A stretch of DNA of 64,000 nt. Origin: Sphingopyxis sp. HIX. Its GTDB lineage: Bacteria; Pseudomonadota; Alphaproteobacteria; Sphingomonadales; Sphingomonadaceae. Shown piece by piece: positions 19,396 through 26,381 of the stretch (within the stretch, counting starts at the first letter, position 1; each line of letters starts with the position of its first letter). The stretch spans positions 1-64,000 of the forward strand of contig NZ_LNSB01000004.1 in the NCBI RefSeq assembly GCF_001468285.1, written 5' to 3'. The notes under the pieces are model-generated. The model saw nothing but the letters and a program-made list of their open reading frames with translations. It had not been told where the DNA came from and ran no database searches. Made by a program: the position numbers and the translations under genes.

Positions 19396-20823
19396 CTACT
19401 TGCCCTTCGGCGTCTTGATCCCCGCCGCCGCTTCCAGTTCGACCAGCGCTTCCTCCAGATAGTCGATCATCCGCTGCGCATGCGGCACGCTGCGGCGGCA
19501 GGCGGTGATGCCGAAGTCGATATTCTCGAAATTCGACACCTGGGTGATGTTCATCGCCATGCCGTCGACCGGGATGCTCGCGGGATACATGCCGTCGAGG
19601 CGCGCGCCGTTCCAGTACATCTGCTCGCGCGGGCCGGGGACGTTCGAGATCGTCACCGAATAGGCGGGGAATTTGTCGGCGGTCCGCGTCAGCGCGGTGA
19701 GCATCATCGGGAAGCTGGTGATCGCGGTGTAGAGCTGGATCTGCGACGCGGTCATCGCGCGCAGCTGCGCCTTTGCCGAATTCATCGATTCCTGGATCGC
19801 CGCCATCCGCGTCGCGGGATCGTCGATATGCGTCGCGAGGTTCGCGGTCACCGACGCGACCGAATTGCCCGAATCGATATCGTCCTTGGGCCGGATCGAC
19901 ACCGGCGCCATGGCTTTCAGCGGCTTGTCGGGCAGTTCGTTCAGCGACTGCAGATATTTGCGCATCGCCCCCGCGCACATGCCGAGCACCGCGTCGTTGA
20001 TCGTGCCGTCATACGCCTTGCCGACGCGGCGCACGCGTTCGAGCGACCAGCTTTGCGCGACGAAGCGGCGCGCGCCGGTGATGTTGCGGTTGAAGCTGGT
20101 GCGCGGCACCCCGGCGAAGGGGGTGACCAGCCCGTCGCCGCCGAGCCCGACCATCGCCGCGACATATTGGTTGAGCGCCTTGGTCACCCCGACGCTGTTG
20201 CCCCATTGCTCCTTCAGGAAATCGCCGATCGCGGCGATGTCGGTCAGGCTGGGGCGCGGCGCTTTCTTGGGCGGCGGGAATTTGCGCTTATAGGCCTCAT
20301 AGGCTTCGACCGACAACGGCGAGGCGCTGCGGCGCTCCTTGGGATCGGGCGAGAGCATCGAATTGTAGAAATGGATGCTCGCCGCGCCGTCCATCAGCGC
20401 GTGGTGGATCTTCTTGAAGGTCGCGATCTGCCGGTTGGGCAGGCCGGAGATCAGCGTGATCTCCCACAGCGGCCGCGTGCGGTCGAGCAGCCCCGAATGA
20501 AGCCGCGAGGCGAGTTCGAACATCTCGCGATAGCGTCCCGGCTTGGGCAGCGCCGAGGCGCGGACATGGTAGTGCATGTCGATGTCGCGGTCGGGTTCGA
20601 GCCGGATCGGGCCGTACTGGCCGAGCGCGGTGAGTTTCAGCACCTCGCTGAACGGCCGCCGCAGCCCCTCGGACTGGCGGAGCAGCGCGAGTTGTTCGTT
20701 CAGCCATTCGGTCTCGTCGACATCGTCGGGCAGGGTATAGAGGTTGATGCCGCCGATATGCATCGGCATCTCGCGGCTTTCGCCCACCAGGAACATCGCA
20801 TCGCTGATCGGCATCAGGCGCAT
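19396..20823 (-). CDS. Wax ester synthase/diacylglycerol acyltransferase (WS/DGAT) family
   Basis: A 475-residue O-acyltransferase of the WS/DGAT family, which esterifies fatty alcohols or diacylglycerol with acyl-CoA to make storage wax or triacylglycerol at the membrane. The catalytic HHxxxDG motif is present as KKIHHALMDGAAS near residue 135, and the C-terminal domain has TISNVPGPREQMYWNGARL and PVDGMAMNITQVSNFENIDFG. The start at 20823 has GGGGGAG 8 nt upstream; an open frame to 20892 has no family similarity. It is transcribed away from the MarR-GNAT gene, and two inverted repeats lie in the shared 135-bp region. It interrupts the usual rbfA-truB neighbourhood. Confidence 0.88.
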   Translation of the reverse strand: MRLMPISDAMFLVGESREMPMHIGGINLYTLPDDVDETEWLNEQLALLRQSEGLRRPFSEVLKLTALGQYGPIRLEPDRDIDMHYHVRASALPKPGRYREMFELASRLHSGLLDRTRPLWEITLISGLPNRQIATFKKIHHALMDGAASIHFYNSMLSPDPKERRSASPLSVEAYEAYKRKFPPPKKAPRPSLTDIAAIGDFLKEQWGNSVGVTKALNQYVAAMVGLGGDGLVTPFAGVPRTSFNRNITGARRFVAQSWSLERVRRVGKAYDGTINDAVLGMCAGAMRKYLQSLNELPDKPLKAMAPVSIRPKDDIDSGNSVASVTANLATHIDDPATRMAAIQESMNSAKAQLRAMTASQIQLYTAITSFPMMLTALTRTADKFPAYSVTISNVPGPREQMYWNGARLDGMYPASIPVDGMAMNITQVSNFENIDFGITACRRSVPHAQRMIDYLEEALVELEAAAGIKTPKGK

Positions 20824-20846
20824 CGGCAGCTCTCCCCCACTGATTG

Positions 20847-20868
20847 TGCTGCATATTTGTGCGCAGCA
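20847..20868. promoter_or_regulatory. Inverted repeat upstream of WS/DGAT gene
   Basis: TGCTGC and GCAGCA arms separated by 10 bp, 24 bp upstream of the acyltransferase ATG, where a repressor would block it. The binding protein is unknown; the divergent MarR-like protein is one candidate. Confidence 0.3.
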
Positions 20869-20920
20869 TGACAGCGGGCGGCGGCGTGTCAAGCGACCGC
20901 GGGTGGGTGCTCTTATTCAA

Positions 20921-20939
20921 TAGTTGACATCAGCAACTA
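20921..20939. promoter_or_regulatory. Inverted repeat upstream of MarR-GNAT gene (possible MarR operator)
   Basis: TAGTTG-ACATCAG-CAACTA, perfect 6-bp AT-rich arms in a GC-rich background, 20 bp before the regulator ATG at 20959. It overlaps a TTGACA hexamer (20924-20929). Size and position fit a MarR dimer site that could control both divergent genes. Confidence 0.45.
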
Positions 20940-20958
20940 ATTGTCCGACGACGATGGC

Positions 20959-21906
20959 ATGACCCAGGCCGCCACCCTCGATCCTAACCCCGCTCTCGCG
21001 ACCGCCGTCACGTCGCTCCGGCGCTTCAACCGCTTCTACACGCGGCGGATGGGCGCGCTCGACCCGCATTATATGGGCAGCGAGCTGTCGCTGGTCGAAG
21101 CGCGGATCTTCTACGAGATCGCGGTCGGCGAACCCGTGCTCGCCAAGGCGATCCAGGAAGCGGTCGGGGTCGATCCGGGCTATCTCAGCCGCATCATCGG
21201 CAAATTCGCGCAGCGCGGCTGGATCGCGCGCGGGCGCGGCGCCGATGCGCGCGAGCGGCCGATCATGCTCACGGGCGAAGGTCGCGCCGCCTTCGCCGCG
21301 CTCGATGCCCGCACCTTCGACGAGACCGCGCGGCTGCTCGATGGTCTGCCGGGACCCGACGTCGCGGCGCTGAGTGCCGCGGTCGACTGGATCGCCGACC
21401 GGCTGGGCAGCGCCGACGGTCAGGCGTACCAGGTCCGGACCTGGACCGTCGGCGACATGGGCATGGTCACCGCGCGGCAGGCGATCCTCTACCAGCAGGT
21501 CTATGGCTGGGGCACGCGGATGGAAGCGCTGATCGGCGAGATCACCACCGCTTTCCTGCGCGATTTCCAGCCGGGCCGCGAGCAATGCTGGATCGCCGAG
21601 CGCGCGGGGCGCATGCTCGGCTCGGTCTTCCTCGTCGCCGAGGACGACCGCGTCGCACGCCTGCGCCTCCTTTATGTCGAGCCCGAGGCGCGTGGGCTCG
21701 GGATCGGCGCCGATCTCGTCGCGCGCTGCGTCGCCTTCGCCCGCGCCGCGGGCTATCGCGAGATCATACTGTGGACCCACGCGGTGCTGACCAGCGCGCG
21801 CAAGATCTATGCGGCGGAGGGATTCGTCCTCGAATCGGCCGAAAAAAGCGACGAATTCGGCACACCCGAAGTGAGCGAAAGCTGGCGGCTCATCCTCGCC
21901 GATTGA
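20959..21906 (+). CDS. MarR-family regulator fused to GNAT acetyltransferase
   Basis: A 315-residue fusion. Residues about 10-150 are a MarR winged helix (LSLVEARIFYEIAVG, VGVDPGYLSRIIGKFAQRGWIAR, RERPIMLTGEGRAAF). Residues about 160-315 are a GNAT domain with RLRLLYVEPEARGLGIGADLV, whose R/Q-x-x-G-x-G/A acetyl-CoA loop is visible, and IILWTHAVLTSARKIYAAEGF. Such fusions couple DNA binding with acetylation of an unknown substrate. The upstream frame extends to a TTG at 20941, but the ATG at 20959 fits family starts better. Divergent from the WS/DGAT gene, which it may regulate. Confidence 0.87.
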   Translation: MTQAATLDPNPALATAVTSLRRFNRFYTRRMGALDPHYMGSELSLVEARIFYEIAVGEPVLAKAIQEAVGVDPGYLSRIIGKFAQRGWIARGRGADARERPIMLTGEGRAAFAALDARTFDETARLLDGLPGPDVAALSAAVDWIADRLGSADGQAYQVRTWTVGDMGMVTARQAILYQQVYGWGTRMEALIGEITTAFLRDFQPGREQCWIAERAGRMLGSVFLVAEDDRVARLRLLYVEPEARGLGIGADLVARCVAFARAAGYREIILWTHAVLTSARKIYAAEGFVLESAEKSDEFGTPEVSESWRLILAD

Positions 21907-21948
21907 ACGGGGTGGAACCGCGCCGGGATTGATCCTAAGCAGCGGCGC

Positions 21949-22551
21949 ATGGCCAAGCTCTATTTCTATTATGCCAGCATGAATGCCGGCAAATCGACGA
22001 CGCTGCTGCAGGCGGATTTCAACTATCGCGAGCGCGGCATGGAGACGATGCTGTGGACCGCGGCGCTCGACGATCGTTATGGCGCGGGGCAGATCACCAG
22101 CCGCATCGGCCTGCTCGCCGAGGCGCACAAGTTCGACCCCGACAGCGACATCGCCGCCGCGGTGCTCGCCGAGAACCGCCAGCGTCCGCTCGCCTGCGTG
22201 CTCGTCGACGAGGCGCAGTTCCTCTCGAAGGCGCAGGTATTCCAGCTCGCGACGCTCGCCGACGAGGCCAATATCCCGATCCTCTGCTACGGCCTGCGCA
22301 CCGATTTTTCGGCCGAGCTCTTTCCCGGATCGGCGGCGCTGCTCGGCATCGCCGACGCGCTCGTCGAACTGAAGGCCGTCTGCGAATGCGGGCGCAAGGC
22401 GACGATGAACCTGCGCGTCGACGAACAGGGCCGCGCGGTGGTCGAGGGCGCGCAGACCGAGATCGGCGGCAACGACCGCTATGTCGCGATGTGCCGCCGC
22501 CACTTCATGCAAAAGCGGCGCGAAGCCGCCGCGGCGCCGGTCCCGGCCTGA
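21949..22551 (+). CDS. tdk: Thymidine kinase
   Basis: Type II thymidine kinase, 200 residues, phosphorylating thymidine to dTMP in the salvage pathway. The P-loop ASMNAGKST spans residues 9-17. The catalytic Glu lies in LVDEAQFLS, followed by the lasso region. The zinc-binding cysteines are in CECGRKA, with a further MCRRHF pair at the C-terminus. The gene follows the MarR-GNAT gene after 42 bp and is probably transcribed together with the peptidase and GNAT genes downstream. Confidence 0.95.
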   Translation: MAKLYFYYASMNAGKSTTLLQADFNYRERGMETMLWTAALDDRYGAGQITSRIGLLAEAHKFDPDSDIAAAVLAENRQRPLACVLVDEAQFLSKAQVFQLATLADEANIPILCYGLRTDFSAELFPGSAALLGIADALVELKAVCECGRKATMNLRVDEQGRAVVEGAQTEIGGNDRYVAMCRRHFMQKRREAAAAPVPA

Positions 22552-22576
22552 TCCCGTTTTTCCCGAAAGGACTATC

Positions 22577-23854
22577 ATGCGTAATCTCGTGTCGCTGAGC
22601 CTCGCCGCCGCGCTGCTCGCCGCCGCGCCCGTGCAGGCGAAGCCGGCGTCGAAGCCCGAGGCGGTGCTCAAGACCAGGGGCTATCAGGCGGCGGTCAAGA
22701 TCCTCGACCGCGATCACGACCGGATGGTCGCCGAGATCGTCAAGCTGACCGAAATCCCCGCGCCGCCATTCAAGGAAGCGGCGCGCGCCGCGGCCTATCG
22801 CGACATGCTGAAGGACGCCGGGCTCGCGGATGTCGAGATCGACGAGGAGGGCAATGCGATGGGCGTCTATCGCGGCACTGGTCCCGCCGGCGGCCCCGCG
22901 GTGATGATCGCCGCGCACCTCGACACCGTCTTTCCCGAAGGCACGCCGGTCAAGGTCCGCCGCGAAGGCACGCGGCTCCATGCCCCCGGCATCGGCGACG
23001 ACACGCGCGGGCTCGCGGTGCTGCTCGCCTACGCCCGCGCGATGAAGGAGAGCGGCGTCAAGGTCCGCCAGGACATCATCTTCGTCGGCAATGTCGGCGA
23101 GGAAGGCCCCGGCGACCTCCGCGGCGTCCGCTACCTGCTCACCAAGGGCAAATACAAGGACCGGGTGACGGCCTTTTTCTCGATGGACGGGCTCGATCCG
23201 TCGCGCCTCGTCACCGGCGGCGTCGGGTCGAAACGCTATCGCATCACCTGGAAGGGGCCGGGCGGCCACAGCTTCAGCGCCTTCGGGCTGGTCAATCCGA
23301 TGGCGGCGATGAGCCAGGCGGTGGTCGATTTCTACAAGATCGCGGTCCCCGCAGCGCCCAAGACGACCTATTCGGCCAGCGTCACCGGCGGCGGCACCTC
23401 GGTCAATTCGATCCCGAATGAGGCGTTTATGGAGTTCGACATGCGCTCCGAAAGCCCGGCCGAACTCGCCAAGCTCGAACAGGCGTTTCTCGGCGTGGTC
23501 AGGAAGAGCGTCGAGGGCGAAAATGCCGCGCGCTCGGTCAAGGAAGGGCCGATCGCCGCCGATATCAAGATGATCGGCGACCGCCCCGCGGGCGAAACCG
23601 CCGCGACGCAGCCGATCGTGCTGAACGCGCAGGCGATCATCCGCGCCAACGGGCTCGATCCCGTTTCGTCCTTCTCCTCGACCGACTCCAACCTGCCGAT
23701 GAGCCTCGGCATCCCGGCGGTGACGATCGGATCGGGCGGCGAGGGTGGCCGCGCGCACGCGCTCGACGAGTGGATCGACGTCGAAAAGACCAAGAGCCTG
23801 GGCGGCGCCAAGGTCGGCCTCGGCATATTGCTCGCGACCGCGGGGGTCCAGTGA
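22577..23854 (+). CDS. Secreted M20 family metallopeptidase
   Basis: A 425-residue exported M20/M25/M40 peptidase. A signal peptide (residues 1-19, LSLAAALLAAAPVQA) is followed by the metal-binding catalytic domain: H114 and D116 in AAHLDTVF, the bridging Asp of GIGDDTRGL, and the Glu pair in GNVGEEGPGDL. The dimerisation domain (WKGPGGHSFSAFG) is inserted before the final catalytic segment (SSTDSNLPMSLGIPAVTIG). It probably acts as a periplasmic aminopeptidase or dipeptidase. The stop overlaps the next start (TGATG). Confidence 0.9.
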   Translation: MRNLVSLSLAAALLAAAPVQAKPASKPEAVLKTRGYQAAVKILDRDHDRMVAEIVKLTEIPAPPFKEAARAAAYRDMLKDAGLADVEIDEEGNAMGVYRGTGPAGGPAVMIAAHLDTVFPEGTPVKVRREGTRLHAPGIGDDTRGLAVLLAYARAMKESGVKVRQDIIFVGNVGEEGPGDLRGVRYLLTKGKYKDRVTAFFSMDGLDPSRLVTGGVGSKRYRITWKGPGGHSFSAFGLVNPMAAMSQAVVDFYKIAVPAAPKTTYSASVTGGGTSVNSIPNEAFMEFDMRSESPAELAKLEQAFLGVVRKSVEGENAARSVKEGPIAADIKMIGDRPAGETAATQPIVLNAQAIIRANGLDPVSSFSSTDSNLPMSLGIPAVTIGSGGEGGRAHALDEWIDVEKTKSLGGAKVGLGILLATAGVQ

Positions 23855-24405
23855 TGCAGGACGCGCTCTACGTCGAACTGGCCGACGGCGACCTGCGGCT
23901 CGTCAAGCTCGCCGAGGAACATCGTGAGGCGCTGCGCGCGGTCTGCGCCGCCGACGCCGACATCTGGCCGATCTATTCGTCGAGCTTCGGCCCCGGCCAT
24001 TTCGACAAGAGCTTCGATACCCTGGTCTCGGGCGTCGGTCGCATGCCCTATGCGGTGTTCGACGGCGCGCGGCTGATCGGCATGACCGCCTGGCTGCGCC
24101 CCGACTGGTCGGCGCAGACGGTCGAGATCGGCAACTCCTATATCCACCCCGACGCGCGCGGCACGGGCTTCAACGGGCGCCTCAAGAAGTTGATGATCGA
24201 CCATGCTTTCGCGGTCGGCATCCGCCGCATCGAATTCCGCATCGACGAGCGTAACAAGCGGAGCCAGGCCGCGGTCGCCAAGCTCGGCTGCACCAAGGAA
24301 GCGACCTTGCGCTCCGAACGCATCACCTGGACCGGCCATGTCCGCGACACCGCGCTCTGGTCGCTGCTGGCGGCGGAATGGGCGGCACGCCAGGGTCAGC
24401 CCTAG
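23854..24405 (+). CDS. GNAT family N-acetyltransferase (RimJ/RimL-like)
   Basis: A 183-residue acetyltransferase. It has the long N-terminal strand typical of RimJ/RimL-type proteins (LRLVKLAEEHREALRAVC), GNSYIHPDARGTGFNGRLKKLMIDHAF for acetyl-CoA binding, and IEFRIDERNKRSQAAVAKLGCTKE near the end, the conserved Asn/Ser segment of ribosomal-protein acetyltransferase relatives. The substrate is unknown. It is coupled to the M20 peptidase by a 1-nt stop/start overlap. Confidence 0.87.
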   Translation: MQDALYVELADGDLRLVKLAEEHREALRAVCAADADIWPIYSSSFGPGHFDKSFDTLVSGVGRMPYAVFDGARLIGMTAWLRPDWSAQTVEIGNSYIHPDARGTGFNGRLKKLMIDHAFAVGIRRIEFRIDERNKRSQAAVAKLGCTKEATLRSERITWTGHVRDTALWSLLAAEWAARQGQP

Positions 24406-24422
24406 TTCAGACTCGCCCTGCT

Positions 24423-24860
24423 ATGGCGATCCGCAATATGAAACAGAAACTCGCACTCTCCCTGGCCGCCTTGCTGCTTCCCCTTTCTGCAGCGGCGGCC
24501 GACGAGCCCGCCAAGGAAGCACGCCAGATCGGCGTCGAGGCGAGCATCGCTTTTCCCGCCTACGGCACCGTCCGCAATTTCGAGGCCGACGGCGACGATG
24601 GCCTCTGGATCGAGGACCAGCGCCGCGACTGGTATTATGCCACGCTCACCGGCTATTGCCCCGATCTCGATTTTGCCGAGGCGATCGGCATCGACACGCG
24701 CGGCACGTCGCGGCTCGACAAGTTCGGCGCAATCGTCGTGAAGGGTCAGCGCTGCCAGATCACCTCCTTCGTCACCGCCGAAAAGCCGCTGCCGCGCAAG
24801 GAACGGCTGGCGGCAGAGAGGGCGGCCAAGGGCGCCGCGAAAGCCGCGGAGTCAAATTGA
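24423..24860 (+). CDS. Small secreted protein, probably DUF6491 family
   Basis: A 145-residue periplasmic protein with a signal peptide (hydrophobic LALSLAALLLPLSAAAA). The mature domain has RNFEADGDDGLWIEDQRRDWYYATLTGYC and a second Cys in KGQRCQITSFV, so one disulfide is likely. This pattern resembles proteins annotated DUF6491 in sphingomonads, from memory. A Lys/Ala-rich tail closes the protein. Two ATGs (24423, 24438) are possible and neither has a Shine-Dalgarno; I use the first. Confidence 0.65.
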   Translation: MAIRNMKQKLALSLAALLLPLSAAAADEPAKEARQIGVEASIAFPAYGTVRNFEADGDDGLWIEDQRRDWYYATLTGYCPDLDFAEAIGIDTRGTSRLDKFGAIVVKGQRCQITSFVTAEKPLPRKERLAAERAAKGAAKAAESN

Positions 24861-24891
24861 CGCCTCGGCCGCTGCGCCATAGAGCGCGGCG

Positions 24892-25893
24892 ATGAACGGC
24901 TGGATCATCCTCGACAAACCCCTGGGGCTCGGCTCGACGCAGGCGGTCGGCGCGGTCAAGCGCGTCTGCCGCGAGGCGGGGCTGGGCAAGGTCAAGGTCG
25001 GCCATGGCGGCACGCTCGACCCGCTCGCGACCGGGGTGCTGCCGATCGCGCTCGGCGAAGCGACGAAGCTGTGCGGGCGGATGCTCGACGCGAGCAAGAT
25101 CTACGACTTCACGATCCGCTTCGGGGTGCAGACCGACGGGCTCGATGCCGAGGGCGAAGTCGTCGCGACGAGCGACGTTCGCCCGACCCTGGCCGAGGTG
25201 GAGGCAGTGCTGCCGCGCTTCACCGGGCCCATCGAGCAGGTGCCGCCGGCCTATTCGGCGATCAAGATCGACGGCGAACGCGCCTACGACCGCGCGCGCA
25301 AGGGCGAGGCGGTCGAGATGAAGGCGAGGGCCGTGACCGTTTACTCCCTCGAAATCCTCCCCACTTGTGGGGAGGTGGCAGCGCGAAGCGCTGACGGTGG
25401 GGGGTCTCGGCCCGAAGCCCCGGCTGAAACCGCACTCCCCCTCCACCATCCTGCGGATGGTCCCCCTCCCCGTGCCGGGGAGGATTTGTCCGAAATCACC
25501 CTCACCGCGCACGTTTCGAAGGGCACCTATATCCGCTCCCTCGCCCGCGACATCGCGCTCGCCCTCGGCACCGTCGGCCATGTCACCATGCTACGCCGCA
25601 CGCGCGCGGGGCCGTTCACCGCTCAGCAGGCGATTTCGCTGGACAAATTGAACGCTTTCGGCCAAGGGGCCGCGCAATCAGATTTCATTCTGCCGCTGGA
25701 GGCAGGGCTGGTCGACATCCCGGCTCTTGACCTTTCCCCGGAAGCGGCAGGGGCGATCCGTCAGGGTCGTGTCTGGACCGGGGTAGCTACGGACGACGGG
25801 CTCTATTGGGGACGGGACGGCGAAAATCGTCCGATCGCCCTGATCGAGGCTTTGGCGGGAACGCTGAAGGTCGTGCGCGGCTTCAACCTTTAA
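24892..25893 (+). CDS. truB: tRNA pseudouridine(55) synthase TruB, with in-frame palindromic insertion
   Basis: TruB converts U55 of elongator tRNAs to pseudouridine. The catalytic Asp is D43 in [11 protein letters not shown], with [14 protein letters not shown] at the N-terminus, [19 protein letters not shown], and [14 protein letters not shown] with the terminal TruB domain. At 333 residues it is longer than usual (roughly 300-315). The excess, about residues 154-200 between VYSLEI and [13 protein letters not shown], is encoded by a palindromic repeat that keeps the frame and contains no stop. The segment lies where TruB proteins vary in length, so activity is probably kept. No Shine-Dalgarno is visible; CATAGA lies 8 nt before the ATG. 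Confidence 0.95.
   Translation: MNGWIILDKPLGLGSTQAVGAVKRVCREAGLGKVKVGHGGTLDPLATGVLPIALGEATKLCGRMLDASKIYDFTIRFGVQTDGLDAEGEVVATSDVRPTLAEVEAVLPRFTGPIEQVPPAYSAIKIDGERAYDRARKGEAVEMKARAVTVYSLEILPTCGEVAARSADGGGSRPEAPAETALPLHHPADGPPPRAGEDLSEITLTAHVSKGTYIRSLARDIALALGTVGHVTMLRRTRAGPFTAQQAISLDKLNAFGQGAAQSDFILPLEAGLVDIPALDLSPEAAGAIRQGRVWTGVATDDGLYWGRDGENRPIALIEALAGTLKVVRGFNL
25350..25497. repeat. Palindromic element inserted in frame within truB
   Basis: The core 25352-25487 has perfect 11-bp terminal inverted repeats (AAATCCTCCCC and GGGGAGGATTT). Each end is itself a hairpin with CCTCCCC/GGGGAGG arms, with internal stems at AGCGC-GAA-GCGCT and between GGTGGGGGG and CCCCCTCCACC. The heptamer CGAAATC occurs at 25350-25356 and 25491-25497, exactly 141 bp (47 codons) apart, so removing one copy plus the element restores an uninterrupted frame. 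The plan resembles the intergenic elements at 38170 and 55929, including GGCAGCG just after the first hairpin. Confidence 0.75.
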
Positions 25894-25918
25894 AACACGA
25901 TGTTCGAAGGAAAATACA

Positions 25919-26188
25919 ATGTCGATTACCGCCGAACGCAAGGCCGAAGTCATCAAGGAACATGCCCGCGAAGCCGGTGACACGGGTTCGCCCGAGGTTC
26001 AGGTCGCGATCCTGACCGAGCGTATCAACACGCTGACCGACCACTTCAAGGCGAACCACAAGGACAATCACAGCCGCCGCGGGCTGTTGATGATGGTCAA
26101 CAAGCGCCGCAGCCTGCTCGACTATCTTCGCAAGAAGGACGAGGGCCGCTACGCCGACCTGATCGCGAAGCTGGGTCTTCGCAAATAA
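25919..26188 (+). CDS. rpsO: 30S ribosomal protein S15
   Basis: S15, 89 residues, the primary 16S rRNA-binding protein of the central domain. The whole protein aligns with the family: [65 protein letters not shown] and the final Lys-rich end. The start has GAAGGA 8 nt upstream. It lies between truB and pnp, as in most bacteria. Confidence 0.98.
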   Translation: MSITAERKAEVIKEHAREAGDTGSPEVQVAILTERINTLTDHFKANHKDNHSRRGLLMMVNKRRSLLDYLRKKDEGRYADLIAKLGLRK

Positions 26189-26198
26189 GAATAAGAGG

Positions 26199-26225
26199 GC
26201 GGCTCCGGATCACCGGGGCCGCTTT
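26199..26225 (+). terminator. Rho-independent terminator or attenuator between rpsO and pnp
   Basis: A 10-bp stem (GCGGCTCCGG / CCGGGGCCGC, one G-U pair) with a 4-nt loop, followed by TTT. It lies 10 bp after the rpsO stop and may end part of the transcription before pnp. Confidence 0.55.
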
Positions 26226-26381
26226 CATATTGGTCGCTCGCTTGGGCGCGCGACCGCAGGGCCGCTCCCGCATCCGGCGGGACCGCCATAGGGCAGACAG
26301 ACGCCCTGGACCGCCCCGGGCCGGATTGCCCGGACACAGAGGCCCCGCCCGGCATAGGGCCCGGCGGGCGAAGGAAATCCT

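Noticed and set aside
24892..25893. truB as a pseudogene because of the inserted element
   Set aside because: The frame is open throughout, the catalytic Asp and the C-terminal motifs are intact, and the insert lies in a region of variable length.
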